A DNA stretch of 64,000 bases from Promethearchaeia archaeon (GTDB lineage Archaea > Asgardarchaeota > Lokiarchaeia > Sigyniarchaeales > SOKP01): positions 21,514 to 85,513 of the forward strand of contig JAHQWJ010000136.1 in assembly GCA_029856125.1 (NCBI GenBank), read 5' to 3'. Below are positions 15,946 to 24,363 of this stretch, in pieces. Position 1 is the stretch's first letter, and every line of letters starts with the position of its first letter. The notes beneath the pieces were generated by a model. It was given only the letters and a program-made list of their open reading frames with translations. It had not been told where the DNA came from and made no database searches. Both the position numbers and the translations under genes were made by a program.

Positions 15946-17680
15946 TAATGATACCTCTTTTCGATTTTTGTTTTTGAAATAGAGTTTCATATATTTGCTT
16001 GTATAAAACGTTAGAATTAATTAATTCTTCGTGATTCCCTAAACCTACTACACGGCCTCTATCTAAAATTAATATCAAATCCGCATTACGAATTGTGGAT
16101 ATACGTTGTGTTATTATAATAGTTGTTGTATTTTTCATTATTTTTGAAAGAGCTTCTTGGATTTTAAATTCAGTTTCAACATCAACTGAACTTGTAGAAT
16201 CGTCAAAAATCAATATCTTAGGTTTTACAATTAAGGCTCTTGCAATGGATAGGCGTTGTTTCTGTCCCCCTGATAACCGTGTCCCTCTTTCTCCTACAAT
16301 TGAGTCATATTGCTTCGGTAAAGTCATAATAAAATCATGGAGTTCAGCAATTTTAGCTGCTTCAACTATTTCTTCCTTTTTAGCATTCTCTCTACCATAA
16401 GCTATATTTTTTGCTATGCTCTTATTAAAAAGATAAGTCTCTTGGGAAACTATTCCAATACATCTTCTTAAATCCTTCAAAATATAATTACGGATATCAA
16501 TGCCATCAATTTTGATACTACCCTTGTTAATCTCGTAAAATCTTGGAATTAAATTTATGATTGTTGATTTTCCAGATCCTGTTGTCCCTAAAATGGCTAA
16601 TTTCTTACCCTCGGCTATTTTAAATGCAACATCTTTCAAAATTCTATGCTCAGATGTATAACCAAACGATACATTATCAAAAATTATTTCTCCCTTTACG
16701 GATTCTAGGGGGAGCGCATCTGGAAGATCTTCGATTTCAGGAGCAGAATCAAGTATCTCCCTAACCCGCGTTAAAGCAGCATCAGCTTGAACATAAGTTA
16801 ACATAATTTGCCCTAGCATCATTAAGGGAAAACCTAGAACTGCTATGTAAGATATTAAGGTTACAATTTCTTCTAATTGCATTCTTCCCTCAATATACCA
16901 CATTCCCCCTAAGAAAAATGTGATAACTGTCATAAATCCCATTACAACGTATATAACTGGCAAATAGAGTGAATTGTATTTTACAGATTGGACACTCGCG
17001 TTGTAGAATCTTCTATTGTTTGCTTGAAATTTCTTGTGTTCTTTATCTTGAGTACTAAACATTCTAACAACTTCAGCTCCTACAATGTTCTCTCTAATCG
17101 TATTAGTTAATTCACCAAAGCTACTACGAGTTTCTAAAAAAATAGGTTTTAATTTTTTCGCAATATAGTAAGATGTGACTAAAGATCCAAAAAAAGCTAT
17201 TATCAATATAATTGAAAGCTCTAAACTAAAAAGTAAAAATCCCACAACAACACCTACCATTTGTAGAATCGATTGTAAACCTAATGTCAAGCCCATCCCA
17301 AAAATCATTTGAGTTTCTTCAATGTCGCTTGTAGCTCTTGATATCAATTGACCCGTTTCAGTCTTATCAAAAAATGAAAATGATTGTCTATAGATTGCAT
17401 TACTAATATCTGTTCGTAAATAGTAAATAGCTCGAGCAGATACTTCTGCACCTCTAAGTCTGGCAGCACGATTGGAAAAGTACACACATATTGCGAATAA
17501 GATAACTATCAAAAAATTCAGTAATAAATCAGTAGCGTTCGTTAACGCTCCAACCATTCTCCCTATAAATACGGGCGTAAAAGTGTAAAAAATCGTAGTT
17601 AGTATAAGATATACAAATTGAAAAATGAAATTTTTTCTCGATTTTGCCCAATATTTTATTATCATACGAAATGAATTCAT
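15938..17680 (-). CDS. ABC exporter subunit A (degenerate ATP site)
   Basis: A 580-residue half-transporter with six predicted membrane helices (about 15-300) and an ATPase domain: Walker A GTTGSGKST and a full signature LSGGQKQR. Walker B is ILIFDDSTSSVD, with Asp in place of the catalytic Glu, and the H-loop is ITQR, with Gln in place of His. These losses pair with the defective signature in subunit B, so one of the two composite ATP sites should be non-hydrolytic. That is the pattern of TM287/288- or BmrCD-type heterodimeric exporters. The start overlaps neither neighbour and sits 7 nt after the regulator gene. The substrate is unknown; drug or lipid export is typical. Confidence 0.93.
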   Translation of the reverse strand: MNSFRMIIKYWAKSRKNFIFQFVYLILTTIFYTFTPVFIGRMVGALTNATDLLLNFLIVILFAICVYFSNRAARLRGAEVSARAIYYLRTDISNAIYRQSFSFFDKTETGQLISRATSDIEETQMIFGMGLTLGLQSILQMVGVVVGFLLFSLELSIILIIAFFGSLVTSYYIAKKLKPIFLETRSSFGELTNTIRENIVGAEVVRMFSTQDKEHKKFQANNRRFYNASVQSVKYNSLYLPVIYVVMGFMTVITFFLGGMWYIEGRMQLEEIVTLISYIAVLGFPLMMLGQIMLTYVQADAALTRVREILDSAPEIEDLPDALPLESVKGEIIFDNVSFGYTSEHRILKDVAFKIAEGKKLAILGTTGSGKSTIINLIPRFYEINKGSIKIDGIDIRNYILKDLRRCIGIVSQETYLFNKSIAKNIAYGRENAKKEEIVEAAKIAELHDFIMTLPKQYDSIVGERGTRLSGGQKQRLSIARALIVKPKILIFDDSTSSVDVETEFKIQEALSKIMKNTTTIIITQRISTIRNADLILILDRGRVVGLGNHEELINSNVLYKQIYETLFQKQKSKRGIINE

Positions 17681-17687
17681 AATTTCA

Positions 17688-18227
17688 CTAAACCTCTGAT
17701 TTCAGATCTTTTAATTTTTGTAATTTTGCTTTTTCCTTTCTTATTTTTCCCAATATACCGTTCACATCCTTTTCCATAGAGCTTAGAATATATAATTTTT
17801 CTTCTATAGGAATATTTTTTTGCATTACATACTCCACTGGACTAGACCATATACAAAAAGTCGCTTCTTTTAGAAATTTCTCATGATCAATTTCTATACC
17901 CCTTTCTGGAAATCTATGCTTAATAAATTCAAAAATCTTTCCAGTTTTTTGACGAAGTTCTATTAATTTGCTTTCACCTTTATCGGTCAGAAAATATAGG
18001 TGTTTAGGTCTTCCAGTATCTTTACTTACATCATCTTTTATTGATAAAAAACCTTCTTCTGCTAATATCTTCATCATTCGGTAAACCTTCGAATGTGGTA
18101 TATTTCCAAATTTCTTCAAATCGTAGTAAGTTAAACCTTCTTGAAAATCTTTGACTGTATTGAATAGAAAAACCGTTTTTAAGTCCTCTGAGAATTCTAT
18201 GAAAAATTTAAATTCTTTTGGCCACAT
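17688..18227 (-). CDS. PadR-like winged-helix transcriptional regulator
   Basis: A 179-residue protein with an N-terminal winged helix. The region GLTYYDLKKFGNIPHSKVYRMMKILAEEGFLS contains the recognition helix, and DTGRPKHLYFLTDKG is a typical PadR/MarR wing. The rest is helical and may dimerise. It is the first gene of an operon with the two ABC exporter subunits (7 nt before subunit A). This is the usual arrangement for a local repressor that senses the exported compound. Two dyads of the form TTTCA-N3-TGAAA lie just upstream of the gene and are the likely operators. PadR versus another winged-helix family is not certain. Confidence 0.8.
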   Translation of the reverse strand: MWPKEFKFFIEFSEDLKTVFLFNTVKDFQEGLTYYDLKKFGNIPHSKVYRMMKILAEEGFLSIKDDVSKDTGRPKHLYFLTDKGESKLIELRQKTGKIFEFIKHRFPERGIEIDHEKFLKEATFCIWSSPVEYVMQKNIPIEEKLYILSSMEKDVNGILGKIRKEKAKLQKLKDLKSEV

Positions 18228-18259
18228 TTTTGTAGAAAAGTAATTAATGAGAAAGTTTT

Positions 18260-18323
18260 TTTCAAAATGAAATATTATGAAAACTGAAATATTCTTTAAT
18301 ATATAATTTTTTTCATTTTGAAA
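18260..18323. promoter_or_regulatory. Two operator-like dyads between the regulator and DUF362 genes
   Basis: TTTCAAAATGAAA (18260-18272) and TTTCATTTTGAAA (18311-18323) are both perfect TTTCA-N3-TGAAA inverted repeats. Both are followed by TATTA. Their centres are 51 bp apart, close to five helical turns. They lie between the divergent winged-helix regulator gene and the DUF362 gene. A dimeric repressor binding both sites is the simple reading; no binding data exist. Confidence 0.5.
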
Positions 18324-18397
18324 TATTACTATTTTTATGAAATCCTTTTATAATTAATCTCGATTATTTATATTAAAATTATAATTAAACGATTAAA

Positions 18398-19726
18398 ATG
18401 ACCGAAGTTTTTATATCAGATACAAAAATGGGTGTTAGTAAGGCTGTAAATGAAATCTTTTCAAACTTAATGCGAACTGGACCAATCTTAAAAAGCTCAA
18501 AAGAAGTCTATATTAAGGTAAATGGAATTGATTCTAAGAAACACGCATACACATCGCCCGAAGTACTTAAAGAGGTAATAAAATATCTTGGAGATAAAGG
18601 TGCCAAGATTTATGTAATGGAGAATTCTACTCAAGCTAACATGACTCGAATTGTATTCGCAATCACTGGCTTTAAAGATGTATGTGATGAAACTGGCGCA
18701 AATATAATATACTTAGACGAAGAGGATACGGAAATTTTTGAATTTAAAGGGAAACCTTCTGTAAAAGATAAATCGAAGGGATATAACCTAAAAACTTTTA
18801 GATTGCCTAAAACCATCATTAAAATCATGAAAAATAGGGATTCAATCACTTATATAAATCTTCCTAAACTTAAAACTCATTCAATGGCAGGAGTAACGCT
18901 TGGAATAAAAAATCAATGGGGATTTCCCCAGCATGCTGATCGTGGAAAAGATCATAACTATAACCTACATTCAAAATTAGTAGATGTGTATGAATATATT
19001 AAACCAGACATAACGATTATTGATGGAATTGAGGGCACAATTCATGGGCATTACCCTCCTACAGCGTGGGAGGATCGACTAGTTAAACATTTTAACATTT
19101 TAATAGGTGGAAGAGACACCTTAGCTGTAGATGTCGTTGGAGCAAGGATCTTTGGTTTAACCTTAGACGATGTCCCTCACCTTAAAATAGCTAACAAGAG
19201 AGGATTGGGAGAAGGGGATTTAAGTAAAATTCAAGTAATTGGTAAAAATTTAGAAGAATTTACAGAGAAATACCAATGGGATTTACTACAAGAGTTCCCT
19301 GAGAATGTTATGATTGTGAAGGGCACTGAATTATTATGTAGAGAGGGTTGCCAAAACAATCCCTTAGCTACTTTACAAGTATTTGCTTATGATCATAAAA
19401 AGAAATTCAAAGGAGGATGGTTTTTAGTCATGGGCAAAGGACACGACGAAAATCTTGTAGAAATTTTGAAGGAAAAAGGTTTTGTCAAAGGTTTAGTAGC
19501 AGGATATTGTGCTATTGATGAGGTGGGTGAACAACTTCGGAACGAATTCGGGAAACGTAAAGTTTTTTTTTCTGGTGATTGCAATAATTTAGCTGACACA
19601 GTAAAAGCAATTCTCAAATTATCAAAAATGACCGTTTTTGATTTAGTATCACTTTCCACCGAAGAATTAATGTCCCTTATTGATAGTGCTAAGGAACACG
19701 GCAGTACCGCTTTAGTTCCATTGTAA
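18398..19726 (+). CDS. DUF362 domain protein
   Basis: A 442-residue protein of the DUF362 group. Typical blocks are VYIKVNGIDSKKHAYTSPEVLKEVIKYL, GAKIYVMENST, INLPKLKTHSMAGVTLGIKNQWGF, and IIDGIEGTIHGHYPP. The C-terminal part has CREGCQNNP and a GDCNNLAD segment. DUF362 proteins occur with and without ferredoxin domains; this one has no full 4Fe-4S motif. Their biochemical role is not settled. It starts with ATG about 25 bp after a TATA-like ATTTATATTAAAA, so the transcript may have a very short leader. It shares its upstream region with the exporter regulator. Confidence 0.8.
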   Translation: MTEVFISDTKMGVSKAVNEIFSNLMRTGPILKSSKEVYIKVNGIDSKKHAYTSPEVLKEVIKYLGDKGAKIYVMENSTQANMTRIVFAITGFKDVCDETGANIIYLDEEDTEIFEFKGKPSVKDKSKGYNLKTFRLPKTIIKIMKNRDSITYINLPKLKTHSMAGVTLGIKNQWGFPQHADRGKDHNYNLHSKLVDVYEYIKPDITIIDGIEGTIHGHYPPTAWEDRLVKHFNILIGGRDTLAVDVVGARIFGLTLDDVPHLKIANKRGLGEGDLSKIQVIGKNLEEFTEKYQWDLLQEFPENVMIVKGTELLCREGCQNNPLATLQVFAYDHKKKFKGGWFLVMGKGHDENLVEILKEKGFVKGLVAGYCAIDEVGEQLRNEFGKRKVFFSGDCNNLADTVKAILKLSKMTVFDLVSLSTEELMSLIDSAKEHGSTALVPL

Positions 19727-19829
19727 TAATAAAATTAAAACATTTTTTTATTTCTTCTTCTTAAAAAATTTACATTTTTGTAAAAGAAAAATAATGTTTT
19801 ATTAATAAGATGGTTCAATAAATTTAATA

Positions 19830-20573
19830 ATGGATTTTGAATCAAAATATTTTGATATAAGACAATTCCTCTCTATTTCTGAGCTAGAATTTAACTTGGA
19901 TAAAAAGATTGATGAATATTTTAATTCAGATAGTCTTAAGATGGAAATTTTAAGTAAGATAACCCAATTTATCTATTATTTTTCAATTTTTAAGAATATC
20001 AAACCTTTTATGAATTCTGTATATTATTGCATAGAAACTACTTTAGATCTTGGAGTTGAATCCGTAAGTGATTTTAAAGAGCTTCTAGTAAAAAATGCCT
20101 TGATGAAATTTGTTCAGGAATATATTGATTACGCTCAATTAACACAAAAAAGACAAGTATTAAATCTTTTATCAGATTCATTTGAGAAACTTCAAATTCA
20201 GCCTTTAATTATTAATTTAGGGTTACTTCTTAAGCCTATGTATCAAGATAAGGATTATCTTGATAGAGCAAATAAGAATAAGGATGTAAAAATCTCTTAT
20301 TCCCTTCTTAATGAGATTGAAATTAAAATTAAAACCATTATTGATGATTGGTTGAAGGCTCAAGCTATTGCATTAAACAATCAGGATGAAATTAAAAAAG
20401 AATTGGGAAAAAAATATGAGGATTTAGCGAGTAATTTTAAAATTATTAAAGGCTCTGATATATACAAAAAACTTTTCAGGGAAATAATGGAAATGCTCTC
20501 AATGAGACTTACTATGATTAGTTTAACGGAATCGATATCGGACGATTCATTTGAACCTATCCCAATAAAATAA
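19830..20573 (+). CDS. Helical protein of unknown function
   Basis: A 247-residue protein that I do not recognise. It has no signal peptide, membrane segment or catalytic motif. Composition and hydrophobic spacing suggest an all-helical soluble protein. The C-terminus is acidic and ends SDDSFEPIPIK. It starts with ATG and follows the DUF362 gene after about 100 nt. It precedes the gene for the 35-residue-repeat protein by 169 nt in the same direction, so the two may act together, but that is inference from order only. Confidence 0.65.
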   Translation: MDFESKYFDIRQFLSISELEFNLDKKIDEYFNSDSLKMEILSKITQFIYYFSIFKNIKPFMNSVYYCIETTLDLGVESVSDFKELLVKNALMKFVQEYIDYAQLTQKRQVLNLLSDSFEKLQIQPLIINLGLLLKPMYQDKDYLDRANKNKDVKISYSLLNEIEIKIKTIIDDWLKAQAIALNNQDEIKKELGKKYEDLASNFKIIKGSDIYKKLFREIMEMLSMRLTMISLTESISDDSFEPIPIK

Positions 20574-20742
20574 ATACCTAACTTAAAGTTCTGATTGTTG
20601 TTCCATTCCATAATTCTATGTTTTTAAAAATTGGAATAATTTGAACATTTAAGATATTGAAATCTATTAAATCGTAGATAAGTAAATTATTAAATACAAA
20701 TTTTGATATTATATTTAAAAAAAACAATAATTTACTCCTAGT

Positions 20743-22224
20743 GTGAGAAAATTGGAAGAAAACGATAAACCTTTAACCCCCGAAGAAATAGAGAAACAGA
20801 AAAAGATTGTAGATGACCTATACAGAAAAGAAAAAGAAGATAGAGAAGATTACTTCAAGAGCTTCGAGGAAGAACGAAAAATTGCTTTTGAAGAGAGCAA
20901 AAATCTTATATCCTCATTAATATCAGAGAAAAGCTTCATGAGAGAAAAAAAAAGAGAACAAGATTTAATAAGAATGGAGATCAAACCTGAAATCGAAAAA
21001 GCAAGTGAAGCGATTGAAAAATCCATAAGTGAAAAAGCTTTTTTGAGAGAGAAACACAGAGAAGAAGATCATATAAGGATCGATCTAAAACTGGATATTA
21101 GAGGGGTAGGTGAAGCAATAAGTAAGACTGTTGACGATAAAGCTTTTTTAATTGAAAAAAGGAGAGAATCTGATGAACACAGAATGAAGATCAAACCTAA
21201 CATTGAACATACAGGAGAGGTAATCAGTAAAAATATTGACGAAAAAGCTTTTTTAATAGAAAAAAAGAAAGAGAGCGCTTCGGTATTGCTAGATTTAAAA
21301 CCGGACACGCAAACTGCAAGCAATGCAATTAGTAAATCCATAGAGGAGAAGTCTTTTTTAAGAGAAAAACAAAGAGAAAGCGATTTCAGTAGGATGCAGA
21401 TCAAACCAGATTTTCTGAAAACGGGTGAAGCAATAAGCAAAACCATTGCTGAAAAAGCTTTTAGAATTGAGAAAAGAAAAGAGATCGAACAGAAAAAAAT
21501 AGAAATACATCCAGATATTGAAGGCAAAGGAGAGGCAATAAAGGCAACTATTAACGAAAAAGCATTTCGGATTGATATGGAAAAAGATAAAGAACGAAAA
21601 ATAAAAGATATGAAACCAGACACAACCAAAGCCGGAGAATCTATAGCCCAATCTATTGGAACAAAAGCTTTTCTACGCGAAACGCATAGAGAAAAGGATT
21701 TTGAGAGAATAGATTTGAAACCAGATTTCTTAAAAACTGGAAATGCAATTAGCACTACAGTAGCTGAAAAAGCTTTTAGAATGGAAAAAAGTCGCGAAAT
21801 TGACGAAAAAAAAAGTGAACTAAAACCTGATATAAAAAAAACCGCAGAATTAATTAGCAAATCTATAGAAGAAAAAGCTTTTTTAAGAGAAAAGCACAGA
21901 ATTGAGGATTCTAAACGAATGGAAATAAAACCAGACATAACAAAAGCGAGCCAAGCTATTAAATCTTCAATTGACGATAAGGCGTTTAGAATTGAGAAGC
22001 AAAAAGAGATGAACCAGAAAAGAATGGAATTAAAACCAGACTTTGAGAAATCTAGCGACGCTATTCAAAAAACAATTGGGGAGAAAGCATTTATTATCGA
22101 AAAACAAAAAACACGCGATTCAGAACTAATAGAACTTAACCCAGATATTAAAGGTATTGGTTCATTAATCGAAGGAAAGATTGAAAAAATTGAACAGAAG
22201 AAAAAAGACGAGAATACTACTTAA
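20743..22224 (+). CDS. Protein of twelve 35-residue tandem repeats
   Basis: A 493-residue, highly charged protein. After 55 N-terminal residues come twelve back-to-back repeats of exactly 35 residues (about 56-475), then an 18-residue tail. The consensus is roughly I-S-K-[ST]-I-x-E-K-A-F-L-R-E-K-x-R-E-x-D-x-x-R-M-E-[IL]-K-P-D-I-x-K-x-G-E-A. Every spacing is conserved, and the invariant-like KAF, EK and KPD positions stand out. The pattern suggests a long helix of about 25 residues, a KPD turn and a short linker. I know no named family with this unit. The start is GTG at 20743. No signal or membrane segment is present. It may be a filament or scaffold. Confidence 0.85.
   Translation: MRKLEENDKPLTPEEIEKQKKIVDDLYRKEKEDREDYFKSFEEERKIAFEESKNLISSLISEKSFMREKKREQDLIRMEIKPEIEKASEAIEKSISEKAFLREKHREEDHIRIDLKLDIRGVGEAISKTVDDKAFLIEKRRESDEHRMKIKPNIEHTGEVISKNIDEKAFLIEKKKESASVLLDLKPDTQTASNAISKSIEEKSFLREKQRESDFSRMQIKPDFLKTGEAISKTIAEKAFRIEKRKEIEQKKIEIHPDIEGKGEAIKATINEKAFRIDMEKDKERKIKDMKPDTTKAGESIAQSIGTKAFLRETHREKDFERIDLKPDFLKTGNAISTTVAEKAFRMEKSREIDEKKSELKPDIKKTAELISKSIEEKAFLREKHRIEDSKRMEIKPDITKASQAIKSSIDDKAFRIEKQKEMNQKRMELKPDFEKSSDAIQKTIGEKAFIIEKQKTRDSELIELNPDIKGIGSLIEGKIEKIEQKKKDENTT
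20908..22167 (+). repeat. Twelve 105-bp coding repeats
   Basis: The nucleotide counterpart of the 35-residue repeats: twelve units of 105 bp with no length variation. Codons differ between units although the protein pattern is kept, so the repeats are old and under selection rather than a recent slippage product. AAAGCTTTTTTA-like blocks recur at the KAFL positions. Confidence 0.85.
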
Positions 22225-22255
22225 AGGTTGAAATCTTCTTTACTCTTATCTAAAG

Positions 22256-22759
22256 CTATAATTGGACATCAAATTTGAATAAAGTATTTAAATTCATATT
22301 TTCTAATCTTTTTTTATATTGTAGAATTGAAGGGTCTACATTTCCATTAAAGTTCCTTATTGCAGATTCGAACCTATAGTAAAAATCTTCCATAATTTGA
22401 TGTAAAATTACTCTCTCTACTTGTAAATTGGTTTTTTTCGAAATCGCAATCACTGATAATCTCCCTCTCCTCTCGTATAAAATTCGACTCTCTTTAAAAT
22501 TCACTTCTTGAATCTCATCGTTCATTGATTCAGGTTTAATCTCACTTATAAAAAGATTAAGAGCGTTAAGAAACCCACTTATCAAATCTTCATGAGAAGA
22601 AAATTTAGCGTTGCGCGTATATTTTTTGCTAAGCAGTAATGAACCACTTATATTGTCTAAGAAGTAAATCGCGTGAAAACGATTATCGTCTGAATTAAAT
22701 CTATCGATATTAAATCCATACGTTTTTTCTGAATTTCTGTTAATCCATTTGTACGACAT
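22256..22759 (-). CDS. Longin/roadblock-like domain protein
   Basis: A 167-residue protein with an alternating beta/alpha pattern. AIYFLDNISGSLLLSKKY suggests two strands, followed by a helix HEDLISGFLNALNLFISEI. Then comes a strand region ESRILYERRGRLSVIAISKK and a helix ERVILHQIMEDFYYRFE. This order resembles the longin/roadblock-type folds that Asgard archaea carry in many copies and that serve GTPases and trafficking in eukaryotes. The assignment is from pattern, not a match to one family. It is convergent with the repeat-protein gene (31 nt between stops). Confidence 0.5.
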   Translation of the reverse strand: MSYKWINRNSEKTYGFNIDRFNSDDNRFHAIYFLDNISGSLLLSKKYTRNAKFSSHEDLISGFLNALNLFISEIKPESMNDEIQEVNFKESRILYERRGRLSVIAISKKTNLQVERVILHQIMEDFYYRFESAIRNFNGNVDPSILQYKKRLENMNLNTLFKFDVQL

Positions 22760-22935
22760 CTTTCCACTACTTTCTAACCTAAAACTATTCCTACTAAAAA
22801 ATGAAAACGATTACGATTTAAAATGTAAATATTATCTTAGTGACATCTATATACTTTTCAAAAAAAAACTAAAAATTTAAAATAAAATCATTTTATTATT
22901 AGACATATACTCTTCTTATCACATTTTAAATTTTG

Positions 22936-23406
22936 ATGAACATGGGTGTAAATAACAACTACGGAAAACAAAAAAATAAAATTTCTATTGGAAAAATCTT
23001 ATCAAGAGAAGATTTCAAATCCACTATCTTTCCAGAAGAAGTTAAAGTGGAAGTAAACGAAGCTCCTTATTACTTGTTAATTTTCATTTCTCGCGAAGAT
23101 TCAATAAAAATTAGCTGCTTTCCTACTAATACATATGATATAAAAAAAATTCTAATTAAGTTGATTGAGTTCTCACCTGATCTAGTGAAGGGAATATCGA
23201 CCATACTTAATGATCTTCACTTAAGTAAAGACATCCTCCATACTACGGGAATTTGTTATGAGCTAGAAAATTGCTTCTATGAAACCTATCTGTTAGGAGA
23301 TACTCTAAAATCGGGGACCATATCTGTAGACGCTATAAAGGAAAAATTCCTCGCAATTGAGAAAATTGTCAATGTCTCAATAGAAGATATTCCGATCCAT
23401 AATTAA
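22936..23406 (+). CDS. Small protein of unknown function
   Basis: A 156-residue protein, unrecognised. Its middle (KVEVNEAPYYLLIFISREDSIKISCFP) looks like paired beta strands. A helix rich in Ile and Leu follows (DIKKILIKLIEFSPDLVKGISTILNDL), then more strands. A regulatory alpha/beta fold is possible. The track begins with TTG at 22933; the ATG at 22936 is preferred. The RING-like mini-gene starts only 3 nt after its stop, which strongly suggests coupled translation. Confidence 0.6.
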   Translation: MNMGVNNNYGKQKNKISIGKILSREDFKSTIFPEEVKVEVNEAPYYLLIFISREDSIKISCFPTNTYDIKKILIKLIEFSPDLVKGISTILNDLHLSKDILHTTGICYELENCFYETYLLGDTLKSGTISVDAIKEKFLAIEKIVNVSIEDIPIHN

Positions 23407-23409
23407 TAA

Positions 23410-23628
23410 ATGTCTCATAAAATGAGCGATAAAAAAATACCCCCTCCCCCAACACTACCGCCCTCTTTTACCGTATCAGATAATTTATGTCTGTTTCATA
23501 AAGGCGATTTGTCAGAAGAAATTTATACTTGTCCTAAGTGTAAAACTAAATATTGCCTAGAATGCGCAAAAAAAGCTCAGGCTGATAGGAAATCGTGTAT
23601 TAAATGTAAACAGATTGTTTTATTATAG
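23410..23628 (+). CDS. RING/B-box-like zinc-finger mini-protein
   Basis: A 72-residue protein with a proline-rich start (KIPPPPTLPPS) and a compact set of eight possible zinc ligands: C-x2-H, then CPKC, CLEC and CIKC with short spacing. The paired C/H pattern matches a two-zinc cross-brace such as RING, B-box or FYVE-like fingers. Asgard archaea encode ubiquitin-system genes, so an E3-like or adaptor role is conceivable, but no E1, E2 or ubiquitin gene is in the window. It follows the previous gene by 3 nt and overlaps the end of the convergent membrane-protein gene by 6 bp. Confidence 0.65.
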   Translation: MSHKMSDKKIPPPPTLPPSFTVSDNLCLFHKGDLSEEIYTCPKCKTKYCLECAKKAQADRKSCIKCKQIVLL

Positions 23629-24057
23629 TTTTTTTATATGCCCCTCCTCAAGTGAACCAGCTCTTATTGAACTTAAACTACGCCACGTCTTCCAAAAAAT
23701 TAACCATAATATTATAAAAATAAATACAGTTGTAGCGAAAGTGTAACCTCCAATAAATAGGTCCACAATAAGTAAAAAGGGAATCCCCGCAATCGCAAAT
23801 CCTATCAAATAACCATACCCCCAATACCTGTTAACTAAGGCTATTATTATACCAGGAATCATCGTCGTGAATATGATTGAAAGAAACGCTAAAACTTCAA
23901 TTGAGCGAGGAGCATCTTGTATATACGTCATATTTACCCAAGATGCTACAAAACCAATTATTACGAACAATAAAGTCCAAATATTTATCCTTAAATCTTT
24001 CTCGGCCTTATCTCGATCGTTTTGATTTGACTCTGCTTTTTTCTGCAACAATGTCAC
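23623..24057 (-). CDS. Four-helix membrane protein
   Basis: A 144-residue protein with a short polar, charged N-terminus and four hydrophobic segments: LLFVIIGFVASWV, VLAFLSIIFTTMIPGIIIALV, GYLIGFAIAGIPFLLIVDLFI and TTVFIFIILWLIF. A basic C-terminal tail follows. No family is recognised. The start is GTG at 24057. It is convergent with the RING-like gene. Confidence 0.6.
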   Translation of the reverse strand: MTLLQKKAESNQNDRDKAEKDLRINIWTLLFVIIGFVASWVNMTYIQDAPRSIEVLAFLSIIFTTMIPGIIIALVNRYWGYGYLIGFAIAGIPFLLIVDLFIGGYTFATTVFIFIILWLIFWKTWRSLSSIRAGSLEEGHIKKL

Positions 24058-24363
24058 TTCTTACCGAACAATTAAAAAAAAATAAATTCTTTTAAGTTGC
24101 TAAAGATAATTCTCATTATAAAAAATAATTGACGATTAACTAATAGGAAATTAGGAAAATTTTGTTTAGAAAAGTGTAGAGTTCATTACATTCCGACAAA
24201 AGTTTCAAAATATTGACAATTCTTTTAAATAAGACGAAAGATATTAGTATAATAAGATAAAAATTTATATGTGTAAAACATATAATTATCGTTGAAGATA
24301 GAAGTTTATACATAACACAAAACAAATCTAAAAAAAATAAAATAGGGATTTACATAAAACCAT

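Noticed and set aside
21069-21938. 289-residue minus-strand ORF opposite the repeat protein
   Set aside because: It is a shadow of the 105-bp coding repeats. The plus-strand protein has clear periodic constraint, and the minus ORF is Ser/Phe-rich without any domain.
22362-22376. T-loop-like GATTCGAACC
   Set aside because: It lies inside the longin-like gene, and no acceptor, D or anticodon arm surrounds it. Not a tRNA.
24140-24325. 61-residue minus-strand ORF
   Set aside because: Hydrophobic, AT-driven frame in a non-coding gap, with no ribosome-binding site or family.
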